Source: Prosthecobacter debontii (GTDB taxonomy: Bacteria > Verrucomicrobiota > Verrucomicrobiia > Verrucomicrobiales > Akkermansiaceae). Taken from it: 17,878 bases of DNA. This document shows positions 1-7,247 of this stretch, piece by piece. The notes under the pieces were generated by a model that saw only the letters and a list, made by a program, of their open reading frames with translations, made no database searches and had not been told where the DNA came from. The position numbers and the translations under genes were made by a program. Location of the stretch: NCBI GenBank assembly GCA_945885485.1, contig CAMCYT010000027.1, forward strand, positions 1 through 17,878. The letters run 5' to 3'. Each line of letters begins with the position of its first letter. Positions within the stretch are counted from its first letter, which is position 1.

Positions 1-30
1 TCCGAGATTGCCAGCCCGTTATCATCGTTT

Positions 31-1326
31 ATGATAACAATCATGGAACAGGAGTTTCGTTGGAGCGCGGCGCGTGATGCCGAGAGTTACCGACTCCCGG
101 GTCCCGATCATCTCGGGCGCTGGGCGACGGTCGCCATGGTCGTGTCGATTCTTCTCCATGTGGTGCTGTTTTTCTCCCTAGATCAGGTACAATTCGCTTT
201 CGGTATAATGAAATCCGCGGATCTTGTCACAGCACCTATCGATATCAGTCGGGTCGAGGTGAAACCATACGACGAATCTCCTCCGCCTACGGAAACGGTA
301 ATCACTCCGCCCAATGAGACTGCGACCCTGTTGGATGAGATCGATTTATTGGATATCTTACCCAAAGACGTAGACATCGATATCGCTCCGAATGTCGCTC
401 CCGAATACGCGCTCAAAATGTCCAATCCGCTCGCCAGTGGCGAGGTGAATGAGAAGGTGAATGAAATCTCTTCTAAATTCGATCTTGAAGCGAATCTCCC
501 AGATTTCGGCAGGATGACGACCGAGCTCCAACCAGCAGCTGTTGGCCAGATTATCGTCGATCCAGGCTCGGTCAAAGTGGATGATGGCGAGATGGCTAAT
601 TTTACTGATGAGCTGATCAAGAAGGGCAACAATGGACTGGTCGATCAAGGGAAGCTGGATGGGGTGGAATCCCTCGATCAGTTGTTAAATCTACCGGAGA
701 ATTTACTGCTTTCTAAAAAAACACTTCTGCCAAGTGATTTGCTTTTTGAGTTCAATCGCGCCGATCTCAGAGAGAACGCAAAAGTTGGTTTGATGAAACT
801 CGCTTTGCTGATCGATAAAAATCCAAGTCTGTATTGTTGGATCGAAGGCCATACGGATTTGATTGGATCGGACGAGATGAATTTTAAATTATCCGAGCGT
901 CGAGCGGAAGCGGTAAAAACGTATCTGGTGAAATCCATGCGTATGGATCCAAAGCGAATTTTCACACGCGGCTTTGGTAAAAATCAACCACTCATCATCG
1001 AGGGAGATGCGAATGCTCAGGCCTCTAACCGACGCGTCGAAATCCGTATGCGTCAGGCGCCACCGCCTAAGGGTGAAATCAAAACACCAAAAGCTAAACC
1101 GGTCGATATAGAACCCGAGCCAGCAATTGAGCCTCCGAAAGCTGTTTTGGTGAAACCCAATTTAAAAGCTAGTCCTGTAGAGGAGCCTGAGCCACCACGG
1201 GCAGAGCCTGTCCCGCCAGGAGCGGAGCCAGTCCCTCCGAGAGCAGAAATCGTTCCCCCTCGCGCTGAGCCGATCGAAGAAGAAGTCATTGTTGATCCTC
1301 CAAGAGCTGTCCCTATTGAGCCGTGA
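31..1326 (+). CDS. TonB/OmpA hybrid envelope protein (N-terminal anchor, OmpA-type peptidoglycan-binding domain, proline-rich tail)
   Basis: The protein has 431 residues. One hydrophobic segment (about 31-50, WATVAMVVSILLHVVLFFSL) follows a short cytosolic N-terminus, as in TonB/TolA-like proteins. An acidic linker leads to an OmpA C-terminal domain (about 231-340). Its hallmarks are LLFEFNRADL, EGHTD (272-276), the NFKLSERRAEAV helix and NRRVEIRM with R334/R335; D276 and the arginine correspond to the peptidoglycan diaminopimelate contacts of the family. The last 45 or so residues are imperfect heptads of the type EPVPPRA. It probably links the inner membrane to peptidoglycan or the outer membrane, and its upstream neighbours may be ExbB/ExbD-type genes (inference; they lie outside the window). 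The start could be residue 1 or Met5 (position 43); neither has a Shine-Dalgarno sequence. The stop overlaps the GTG start of rlmN (GTGA), which suggests coupled translation. The OmpA domain is certain and the exact role is not. Confidence 0.85.
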   Translation: MITIMEQEFRWSAARDAESYRLPGPDHLGRWATVAMVVSILLHVVLFFSLDQVQFAFGIMKSADLVTAPIDISRVEVKPYDESPPPTETVITPPNETATLLDEIDLLDILPKDVDIDIAPNVAPEYALKMSNPLASGEVNEKVNEISSKFDLEANLPDFGRMTTELQPAAVGQIIVDPGSVKVDDGEMANFTDELIKKGNNGLVDQGKLDGVESLDQLLNLPENLLLSKKTLLPSDLLFEFNRADLRENAKVGLMKLALLIDKNPSLYCWIEGHTDLIGSDEMNFKLSERRAEAVKTYLVKSMRMDPKRIFTRGFGKNQPLIIEGDANAQASNRRVEIRMRQAPPPKGEIKTPKAKPVDIEPEPAIEPPKAVLVKPNLKASPVEEPEPPRAEPVPPGAEPVPPRAEIVPPRAEPIEEEVIVDPPRAVPIEP

Positions 1327-2411
1327 ATCTCGTCCCGCAATCTTTACTTGGCCTGTTGTTTTCCGAGATTGAATCCGCACTCTCCGATGCTGGAGTCTTG
1401 AAGCATCATGCCAAAGCTCTCTGGCGTGCCATACATCGCGATCACGCGATCGACCTAACAGAAATTGATTTTTTGCCGCCTTTAAAAAAGTGGGTTGAAG
1501 CATATGTCGGGATAAGGAAGTCGTATTTCATCGATGCTCCCGAACAGGATGATGAAATCCATAGTAGCGATGGACTGACGCGGAAATATCTTCTGCGTCT
1601 CAACGACGGTCAGGTTATCGAAACTGTGCTGATGGGATACGACGGACGTTTCACCGCCTGTCTCAGTTCTCAGGCCGGTTGTGCGATGGGTTGCGTGTTT
1701 TGTGCCACAGGACAAATGGGTTTCGTTCGTCATCTAACAGTTGGTGAAATCGTCGCTCAGATCCGCCATGTCAGGCGGATGTTGGCGCAGATTCATCCGC
1801 ATCGCCGCTTGCGCAATATCGTACTGATGGGCATGGGCGAGCCGCTGCACAATTACGACTCCGTTATGAAAGCCATGGATATCGTTTCCGATGCCCGCGG
1901 CTCATCGATAAGCCCATTAAAAATCGCAATCAGCACAGTCGGCCTCGTTCCTAACATTTTACGCATGGCGGATGAAAACCGACCCTATCGCTTAGCTGTC
2001 AGCCTGCACGGGTCAACTGAAGAAGAACGCTCCGCCTTGGTGCCGACCAGTAAGAAATGGAATCTCGAAAGCCTGATCGGAGCTTGCAGAAGCTATTGTC
2101 AAACGACCGGCAAACGGATCTTTTTTGAGTGGACCTTGATCGCTGGTAAAAACGATTCACCGGAAACCGCCGAGAGACTCGCTGCTTTGTTAGAAGGTAT
2201 CGATAGCCACGTAAACATCATCCCTCTGAACCCAACCAACGGCTTTGCCGGTGCCGCTAGCGAAAGCGGAGCGGAATTCCAAAAAATCATCCGCAAATCT
2301 GGTATCCCCTGCACATTCCGCCAACGCCGAGGCATCGATGTCGCCGCTGGCTGCGGAATGCTCAAAGCAGGTAGGGTCGGTTTGACAAAACGACCTTCAG
2401 TTTCAAATTGA
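1323..2411 (+). CDS. rlmN: RlmN, dual-specificity 23S rRNA A2503 / tRNA A37 C2-methyltransferase
   Basis: This is a radical-SAM enzyme that methylates C2 of A2503 in 23S rRNA and of A37 in a set of tRNAs. The 362-residue length is normal for the family. The Fe-S cluster motif is C120-x3-C124-x2-C127 (in QAGCAMGCVFCATG). Both mechanistic cysteines are present: C113, seven residues before the first cluster cysteine, and C344 in AAGCGML near the C-terminus, equivalent to C118 and C355 of the E. coli enzyme. GMGEPLHNYD and the serine-rich SAM region (LAVSLHGSTEEERSALVP) also fit. The resistance paralogue Cfr is less likely because the overall pattern is that of a housekeeping RlmN. The GTG start overlaps the preceding stop codon, so it is probably cotranscribed with the OmpA-like gene. 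No strong ribosome-binding site is seen. Confidence 0.96.
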   Translation: MNLVPQSLLGLLFSEIESALSDAGVLKHHAKALWRAIHRDHAIDLTEIDFLPPLKKWVEAYVGIRKSYFIDAPEQDDEIHSSDGLTRKYLLRLNDGQVIETVLMGYDGRFTACLSSQAGCAMGCVFCATGQMGFVRHLTVGEIVAQIRHVRRMLAQIHPHRRLRNIVLMGMGEPLHNYDSVMKAMDIVSDARGSSISPLKIAISTVGLVPNILRMADENRPYRLAVSLHGSTEEERSALVPTSKKWNLESLIGACRSYCQTTGKRIFFEWTLIAGKNDSPETAERLAALLEGIDSHVNIIPLNPTNGFAGAASESGAEFQKIIRKSGIPCTFRQRRGIDVAAGCGMLKAGRVGLTKRPSVSN

Positions 2412-2425
2412 ACTCGCGTAAATCC

Positions 2426-2575
2426 ATGCCGAAGCACGTGAAAAAAGCCGATCTTCCCAGCAAACCTTGCGTAGCCTGCGGTCGGCCATTTATGTGGCGT
2501 AAAAAATGGGAGAAGGTTTGGGATGAAGTTAGGTTTTGTTCGGAGAGATGTAGGGGAAGTTTCAAAAAGGAATGA
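2426..2575 (+). CDS. DUF2256 family small zinc-ribbon-like protein
   Basis: This is a 49-residue ORF, too short for a usual ORF cut-off. The protein begins MPKHVKKADLPSKPCVACGR and continues PFMWRKKWEKVWDEVRFCSE before ending RCRGSFKKE. It carries two cysteine pairs, C15-x2-C18 and C38-x3-C42, which look like one zinc-binding knuckle set. The run LPxKxCxxCxRPFxWRKKW...W..V..CS.RC matches the DUF2256 family very well, including the usual total length. The function of the family is unknown; in some genomes it sits near photolyase or cryptochrome genes, but no such gene is visible here. It starts 14 bases after the rlmN stop, so it is probably in the same transcript. No Shine-Dalgarno sequence is seen before the ATG. 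Confidence 0.88.
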   Translation: MPKHVKKADLPSKPCVACGRPFMWRKKWEKVWDEVRFCSERCRGSFKKE

Positions 2576-2746
2576 GCTAAGCTGGCTGTTCTTCTTTATC
2601 AGTAAAAACCATTTGGATGGTTCGTATTTTCCATTGTCATGTATACAGCATTGCTGGCCGCTAGTTAAAATCTTCCGTTGCGGGATTCTATTTCACTTCT
2701 ATTATTGGCAATGAATTATGAGTGCCGTGGAGAAAAGTGCAGCGTC
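2576..2746. other. Intergenic stretch, nothing recognised
   Basis: These 171 bases between the DUF2256 gene and the membrane/peroxiredoxin-like gene hold no convincing ORF, terminator or repeat. An upstream in-frame extension of the next gene reaches 2678. It would add 23 residues with poor family logic, so it was not used. Confidence 0.4.
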
Positions 2747-3688
2747 ATGAGATGGATGCGCATCGTTCTAGTTTCTGGCGGGTTGTATCATCTGTTGTTT
2801 GCGTTATGGGCGATTTTGTGCCCGACGCATGCGCTCGGATGGTTCGATTGCACGGCACCTGGGCAACCGCTGCTGTGGCAGATGTTCGGGGTGATCTCGG
2901 CGTTTCTTGGGCTCGGCCTGATGATCGCTGCGAAAAATCCCATTCAGCATTGGCCGATTGTGCTGCTGGGTTTCATCGAATCCATCGTCGCGATCTCGAC
3001 GATTGGCAGCGCGGTTTTCAATGATGAGCTTCCGGCCACGGCCTTGATCATGCTCGGGGTGAACGACATCATTTGGCTTCCCTTGTTCGGCCTGATTCTT
3101 TGGGCGGCGCTAAGAGCGCATACCGGCATTCCTCCGTCACGGAATCAACCTTACTCCATCGCAGAGGCCGCCGCGGTCTATCAACTTTCCGATGGCAGAA
3201 AACTAGCGGACGCCTCGATGGAAGCGCCTTTGGTTTTAGTTTTTCTCAGGCACTTTGGCTGCACGTTCACGCGACAAATCTTGCGCGGCTTGCAGGATCT
3301 GGAGCTTCAGGCGAAACGGCACAACGCGACTTTGGTGCTGGTGCACATGCTTCAGTCTGGTGAGGAAATCGATTACCTCGGGCAGAATTCGGATGTCGTC
3401 AGGATCGCCGATCCTCGCTGCGAGCTCTACCGCGCGTTCGGTTTGAGCAAAGGTGGGTTTATCGAGCTCTTCGGTCCGCATGTTTGGTGGCGCGGTGCGA
3501 TCGCCGTTTTCAAAGGCTGCGGGATAGGTCATCTCGCCGGTGATGGCCTGCAAATGCCGGGTGCGTTTGTGTTTTACAAAGGGAAAGTCATCGCTTCCCA
3601 GCCAGCACAAAGCGCGGCGGATTTGCCAAATTTAGAAGCTTTGTTTGCAGGGAAAGCAGATTTAATAAATACTTCGGACCAGAGCTGA
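2747..3688 (+). CDS. Four-helix membrane protein fused to a peroxiredoxin-like (AhpC/TSA, PRXL2-type) domain
   Basis: The protein has 313 residues from the chosen ATG. The N-terminal half has four hydrophobic segments, at about 5-24, 44-62, 70-90 and 98-122. The C-terminal half (about 140-313) has a thioredoxin-like fold of the peroxiredoxin-like group. It shows APLVLVFLRHFGCTFTR with C172 as the putative peroxidatic cysteine and T175 where many relatives carry the second Cys or Sec of a CxxC/UxxU motif. Further along are ATLVLVHML, a DPRCELYRAFGL strand-helix and GAFVFYKGKVI. It probably reduces peroxides or acts as a thiol oxidoreductase at the membrane (inference). In-frame ATG codons also occur at 2711 and 2678; 2747 was chosen because it opens directly into the first helix and has GGAGA about 13 bases upstream. 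The next gene begins 23 bases after the stop, so the two are likely cotranscribed. Confidence 0.72.
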   Translation: MRWMRIVLVSGGLYHLLFALWAILCPTHALGWFDCTAPGQPLLWQMFGVISAFLGLGLMIAAKNPIQHWPIVLLGFIESIVAISTIGSAVFNDELPATALIMLGVNDIIWLPLFGLILWAALRAHTGIPPSRNQPYSIAEAAAVYQLSDGRKLADASMEAPLVLVFLRHFGCTFTRQILRGLQDLELQAKRHNATLVLVHMLQSGEEIDYLGQNSDVVRIADPRCELYRAFGLSKGGFIELFGPHVWWRGAIAVFKGCGIGHLAGDGLQMPGAFVFYKGKVIASQPAQSAADLPNLEALFAGKADLINTSDQS

Positions 3689-3711
3689 GTAGCTCGTCTG
3701 AATGATTTATT

Positions 3712-4425
3712 ATGATCCGACTTATCGCTGCCTGTCTCATCGCATTGGTTTTTTCTTCCTGCCTAGATAGCCACGAAGAAGTCTGGCTGAACGCCGATGC
3801 TTCAGGCACGGCTAAAGTGAAAATCAGCATCCCTCTCGCGGCTACGCTTATTCATGGTGGAGAAAAAGGCGTGAAATCCATGGTTGTGGATTTCATGGAG
3901 GCGTCTCCAGCCTTTAAAACTTATACCGTCGAGACTTCCACGAAAAAGGATCAACTCCAAATCGACGTATCCATTACGTTCAAGGATGCTCTAGAACTAA
4001 CCAATATAAATTCCGGCCCCGCATTTGATAAGCTCCCCAGCGCAGCGCGCGACTTGATCGGTTATACAAAAATCAATTTCCATGGCACGGATTTGAAGTT
4101 TCATCGAAAAATCGATCTCACTCGCGCAATCCCCGGCGCGGCGTTCATAACGAAAGAGCAGCTAAAAGGTCACGGGCTAACTACGATCATCCACCTCCCG
4201 AAAGCCGCAACTTCCCATGATGCGCAGTCTGTCGACAATTCCGGAGAAATCTTGACTTGGAATACACCTATCGAACGCGCATTCCGCGAGCCGCAAAATC
4301 AATCCTTCACCATGCCACTTCCCATCCCGTGGTTCAAAGTCGTCGCAATTCTTTTGCTGATAATGATCAGCATCGGTGCTCTGTTCTACTATATTTATCG
4401 TAGATGGAAAATGAAGGCGGCGTGA
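3712..4425 (+). CDS. Lipoprotein-like protein with C-terminal membrane anchor (LppM/DUF3153-like)
   Basis: The 237-residue protein has a signal peptide, MIRLIAACLIALVFSSC, ending in a lipobox-like FSSC with Cys17. The next stretch, EEVWLNADASGTAKVKISIP, has the pattern seen in LppM/DUF3153-type domains, where a strand with a D-A-S/G-S-G turn follows the lipidated cysteine. A second hydrophobic helix (about 204-226, WFKVVAILLLIMISIGALFY) is followed by a basic tail, RRWKMKAA. It would therefore sit outside the cytoplasm, held at both ends. The family match is by eye and moderate. The TGA stop shares bases with the ATG of the next gene (TGATG), a classic coupling arrangement, so the two products probably work together. 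Confidence 0.62.
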   Translation: MIRLIAACLIALVFSSCLDSHEEVWLNADASGTAKVKISIPLAATLIHGGEKGVKSMVVDFMEASPAFKTYTVETSTKKDQLQIDVSITFKDALELTNINSGPAFDKLPSAARDLIGYTKINFHGTDLKFHRKIDLTRAIPGAAFITKEQLKGHGLTTIIHLPKAATSHDAQSVDNSGEILTWNTPIERAFREPQNQSFTMPLPIPWFKVVAILLLIMISIGALFYYIYRRWKMKAA

Positions 4426-5129
4426 TGAAGCTTTTACCTTGCTCTTGGACGATCTATTTAAGAGGTGAAAAACATAGATTGGTTTGGTTACCTGCACCTC
4501 CCGATGTGTTGGGACTGCTGGGTAATCAACAAGACAGAGATACAGACGCAGACCCGTTTGCTGCTCAAAAGCCCAACACAAACAACCGCATCAATTTTAA
4601 AGAAGTAAAAACGCCAGAAATTCTAAAACCGCATTTTTATGGGATGGTTTTCGATATCGGTGATGCGTTAAAGCAAAACGGAATTAAGATTTCTGATGAG
4701 GATTTCGCGGGTTACGATCCAAAAACGCATCGCGTTTTTATGTATTCATCTGATCCAGCAGAGCTCGATAAATTTGAGTCATTATTTATGCTCTATGATT
4801 GCGGTCGCCCTGCCGATTTAGCTATCACTGCCCGTGGCGATGGGGAACTTAGGCTACTGGCGCACAGCGGTATCAAAGCCTCTTTAAGCGGCATGGATCA
4901 TAAATCAAAACAGACACGCCATTTTGAAGTTGAACCGACTATTTCTGATGACGATGGGATGATCGATCTTCGTAGTCACTACAGTAAGAAAATCGGTGAG
5001 AAATCCATCTATGTTTTAGACACATCAGTCACGTTGGAGGCCGGAAAATTTCTAAAGATTTTTGAAAAAGGCAAAGCGGATGGATCGAAGGAGGCGATGG
5101 AGGTTAAAGCTGAACGAATGGGTCATTAG
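4425..5129 (+). CDS. Protein of unknown function with secretin-like half motifs, coupled to the upstream lipoprotein
   Basis: No named family was recognised. The start was set at the ATG at 4425 rather than 4404, because it forms a TGATG junction with the preceding stop and has GAAGG seven bases upstream. This gives 234 residues. The segment DIGDALKQNGIKISDEDFAG followed by YDPKTHRVFMYSSDPAELDK resembles a module common in Verrucomicrobia and Planctomycetes, in which a short helix (DvkemLksnGI), a YDPktg..v..t tripwire and a trailing helix mimic one secretin N-domain. The end (SIYVLDTSVTLEAGKFLKIF) resembles the last strand of such proteins. There is no signal peptide or membrane segment. The resemblance is my reading and is not proven. 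Confidence 0.6.
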   Translation: MKLLPCSWTIYLRGEKHRLVWLPAPPDVLGLLGNQQDRDTDADPFAAQKPNTNNRINFKEVKTPEILKPHFYGMVFDIGDALKQNGIKISDEDFAGYDPKTHRVFMYSSDPAELDKFESLFMLYDCGRPADLAITARGDGELRLLAHSGIKASLSGMDHKSKQTRHFEVEPTISDDDGMIDLRSHYSKKIGEKSIYVLDTSVTLEAGKFLKIFEKGKADGSKEAMEVKAERMGH

Positions 5130-5179
5130 CATTGAGGGAGGTCGTGGCTTAGATCCTTAAAAATAATCATATCAATCAG

Positions 5180-5214
5180 TTGACAACTTCTCCTGATGTT
5201 GTCAAATTGACAAC
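5180..5214 (+). promoter_or_regulatory. Probable HigA operator and -35 region of higBA: three TTGACAAC half-sites
   Basis: TTGACAAC occurs at 5180-5187 and 5207-5214, and its reverse complement GTTGTCAA at 5198-5205. The last two form the perfect 17-bp palindrome GTTGTCAA-A-TTGACAAC (5198-5214), ending 11 bases before the higB ATG. The first half-site also contains TTGACA, a consensus -35 hexamer; the best -10 at the right distance (CAAATT, 5203-5208) is weak. This fits binding of a HigA dimer, or HigBA complex, over the promoter, giving the autorepression known for type II toxin-antitoxin operons. Confidence 0.72.
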
Positions 5215-5225
5215 AAGTATCCCCC

Positions 5226-5534
5226 ATGCGTATCATCACTCGCCGCCGCTTAAATGAATATGCCAAGCTACATCCAAACGCTGCAGTTTCTATTGCTGCT
5301 TGGCATACCGTTGCAAAAAGAAGCGTTTGGAAAAGCCTTCACGAAGTTCGAAGGGCTTTTCCCAATGCCGATCCCGCAATGGTAGCTAGCGGGAAAACCG
5401 TCACCATTTTTAACATTGCCGGAAACCATCATCGCCTGATCACCGCAGTCCACTACGACACTGAAAAAATCTTTATCTTGGAAATCCTGACTCACGCTGA
5501 ATACAGCAAAAACCGCTGGAAGAAATCATTATGA
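5226..5534 (+). CDS. higB: HigB-family type II toxin (mRNA endonuclease)
   Basis: The 102-residue protein matches the HigB_toxin family (PF09907 type, RelE-like fold). It has MRIITRRRLNEYAKLHP, then W26 and W35 in AAWHTVAKRSVWKSLHEV. The core is TVTIFNIAGNHHRLITAVHY, and it ends EILTHAEYSKNRWKK. The FNIxGNxxRL and THAEYxKxxW patterns are highly typical of this group. Members cut ribosome-bound mRNA when freed from the antitoxin. The toxin gene precedes the antitoxin gene, the normal order for higBA, and the TGA stop overlaps the higA ATG (ATGA). The start follows CCCCC with no Shine-Dalgarno sequence. The family length is normal and no inactivating change is seen. Confidence 0.93.
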   Translation: MRIITRRRLNEYAKLHPNAAVSIAAWHTVAKRSVWKSLHEVRRAFPNADPAMVASGKTVTIFNIAGNHHRLITAVHYDTEKIFILEILTHAEYSKNRWKKSL

Positions 5535-5962
5535 AACGCGCCAATCAAATATCCATGCCCGCCAAGTTTTCTGAATTGCCGAAGAGTTACGCGGCTCTTT
5601 GTTCCATCCTTATGCCAAGGGTGATTCATGATGAAATTGAGATGGAGAACATCACCGAAATCATTGATCTGATGGCGGGGCATAAGTTTACCAAGGATCA
5701 AATCGATTACTTAGATACCCTTGCTGCGCTTGCGGCGGATTACGAAGATCAGCACGTGGCGGTATTGCCAGCGCTCAAGCCTCACAAATTTCTCGCTGCG
5801 CATCTTGAAAATATCGGGATGAGCGTCAGCAAGTGGGGTGAGCTAATCGGGATAGATCGCTCAACCGCCTCTCGGCTGATTCGTGGTGAACGCAGTCTGA
5901 ATGCGAATCATATTCGAAACACGGCGAAAGCTCTCAGGATTGCGCCGGAGTTGTTGATTTGA
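5531..5962 (+). CDS. higA: HigA-family antitoxin with C-terminal helix-turn-helix
   Basis: This 143-residue protein follows higB directly. The N-terminal part (about 1-85) is acidic and helical (IHDEIEMENITEIIDLMAGH, then FTKDQIDYLDTLAALAADYE) and should hold the toxin. The C-terminal part is an Xre/Cro-type helix-turn-helix, with KFLAAHLENIGMSVSKWGEL, then IGIDRSTASRLIRGERSLNA, and finally HIRNTAKALRIAPELL. It would neutralise HigB and repress the operon through the palindromic half-sites upstream of higB. GGAAG nine bases before the ATG is one of the few ribosome-binding-like sequences in this window. Translation is likely coupled to higB by the ATGA overlap. Confidence 0.93.
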   Translation: MKRANQISMPAKFSELPKSYAALCSILMPRVIHDEIEMENITEIIDLMAGHKFTKDQIDYLDTLAALAADYEDQHVAVLPALKPHKFLAAHLENIGMSVSKWGELIGIDRSTASRLIRGERSLNANHIRNTAKALRIAPELLI

Positions 5963-5983
5963 ATTAATTGCCCTTAAAAGAAA

Positions 5984-6125
5984 AAAGAACCACGGATGAA
6001 CGCGGATGAACACGGATCCAAGAAGAGTTATGTAAAATTCAAACTGTCATCCAATGTGTCACAGGCAGAGTATTCATGAATATTTAACATCCGCGTGTAT
6101 CTGCGTCCATCTGCGGTTCTATTTT
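5984..6125. repeat. CGGATGAAC-type imperfect inverted repeat between convergent genes, possibly a two-way terminator
   Basis: The left arm (5987-6019) reads GAACCACGGATGAACGCGGA and on to CACGGATCC. The right arm (6089-6119) is its imperfect reverse complement (ATCCGCGTGTATCTGCGTCC then ATCTGCGGTTC), about four in five bases by eye. About 69 bases lie between the arms. Each arm is itself three tandem copies of a roughly 10-base (A)CGGATGAAC unit. The + strand has an A-rich run just left of the repeat and ATTTTTGTTTT just right of it, so transcripts in both directions would end in U-rich tracts. It lies between the stops of higA (+) and the TIM-barrel gene (-). I recall similar patches from many environmental genomes, but that is memory, not evidence. 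Confidence 0.7.
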
Positions 6126-6136
6126 TGTTTTCAAAC

Positions 6137-7027
6137 TTAGCCCAACCACTTCCTCACCGTCGCGAGATCATTCTTCATCGCTTCTACGGTTTTGGCGACG
6201 ACTTCGCCGCCGTTGACGTATTCGATGTGGATTGCGATAGGGATGTCTTTTGGTAGGTTTTGTGAGACGATTTTTCCTACGAGTGGGTTAACCGCGCCTT
6301 CACCAATCGGGCAGGGCTCCCATTGCTTTCCGATTAGTTTGTAGTCTTTAAAAAACACCGCGCCGATGTGTGGCTGCGCTGAGTGGAAATTCATTTCCCA
6401 TGCGTTGGCTCCTTCCACGGTTGCGTGGGCGAAGTCGAAGGCCATGCCGAGATGGGTAACATCGATTTCCTCTAACATTCCGATCATGTCCCAGATGGGT
6501 CCGCCGACGTAGTCTTTGCCGCGGTGGTTTTGATAGAGTCCTTGGATGCCGATTTCCTTGTTGAGCTGTGCGAGGTCGGTGAGCTGGACTTTGAAATTCG
6601 CAACCTGAGGTTTGATGGGTTTGGTGAGATCGTATTTGAGATGTTGCAGACGGTATTTTTTGATGCCTGCCTTTGCTGCCGCGCGGAGTTGTTTCTCGGC
6701 TAAGCCGCTTTTATCCACTTTATCGATGCTGGATGACATGATCAGAACGCGCAGATCCTTTTTCGCGAGGGCTTCGACAAAGAGCGGTAATTTTTCGACC
6801 ATGTCATCGGGCTCGATGTGTCCGCCTTTTCGTAGAGGTGCTTCGAGTCCGGCAACCCCGAGTGGAGCGATGGCTGTGGCGAGTTCATCAAAGGATAGTT
6901 TTTCCAGAAACTTGGTGAACACCGCGATTTCGCGCATTGGAGCAGGCTGTGCGGCCATGGACTTGCTGCCCGCCATGATGCTCATTCCGGCGAGGGCTGA
7001 TGTAGTGACAAAAGATTTCCGATTCAT
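6137..7027 (-). CDS. Exported TIM-barrel sugar phosphate isomerase/epimerase-like protein
   Basis: The protein has 296 residues from MNRKSFVTTSALAGMSIMAG, an N-terminal export signal ending about residue 26 (MAAQP); one Arg-Lys pair but no full twin-arginine motif is visible. The mature part has the AP-endonuclease-2/xylose isomerase-like TIM-barrel pattern. It includes LAPLGVAGLEAPLR-like and LRVLIMSSS strands, YQNHRG, MAFDFAHATVEG (metal-site Asp and His), AVFFKDYKL and AIHIEYVNGG, which supply the acidic and histidine ligands at strand ends. The substrate is unknown; many such proteins act on oxidised or unusual sugars. An upstream extension to 7216 gives arginine/cysteine-rich, family-foreign sequence and was rejected. 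No Shine-Dalgarno sequence is seen; CTCCCCC precedes the ATG. Confidence 0.83.
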   Translation of the reverse strand: MNRKSFVTTSALAGMSIMAGSKSMAAQPAPMREIAVFTKFLEKLSFDELATAIAPLGVAGLEAPLRKGGHIEPDDMVEKLPLFVEALAKKDLRVLIMSSSIDKVDKSGLAEKQLRAAAKAGIKKYRLQHLKYDLTKPIKPQVANFKVQLTDLAQLNKEIGIQGLYQNHRGKDYVGGPIWDMIGMLEEIDVTHLGMAFDFAHATVEGANAWEMNFHSAQPHIGAVFFKDYKLIGKQWEPCPIGEGAVNPLVGKIVSQNLPKDIPIAIHIEYVNGGEVVAKTVEAMKNDLATVRKWLG

Positions 7028-7247
7028 AAGGGGGAGACTAGCGTGATGACGTTCTCTGTCAAAACAAGCCGGCCGGAGGCGCAGCTCTCCAGGAAAAAGA
7101 GTGCCGCCAGGGAACCGCGGCAAGAGTGGACAAACTACCGTTGCTCCGATTAAGGCCTGGCGGGGTTCGCTTGCCAAACCTCCACGATCCCTGACAGCGA
7201 GAGAAAACAACCGCACTGGCGATCAACTCGCAACCCTAAACTATACT

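Noticed and set aside
1323..2411. Cfr antibiotic-resistance methyltransferase
   Set aside because: Sequence motifs and the single chromosomal context fit housekeeping RlmN better; no resistance or mobile genes are nearby.
7028..7216. N-terminal extension of the TIM-barrel protein up to 7216
   Set aside because: The extra 63 residues do not resemble the family and precede a clear export signal starting at the ATG at 7027.
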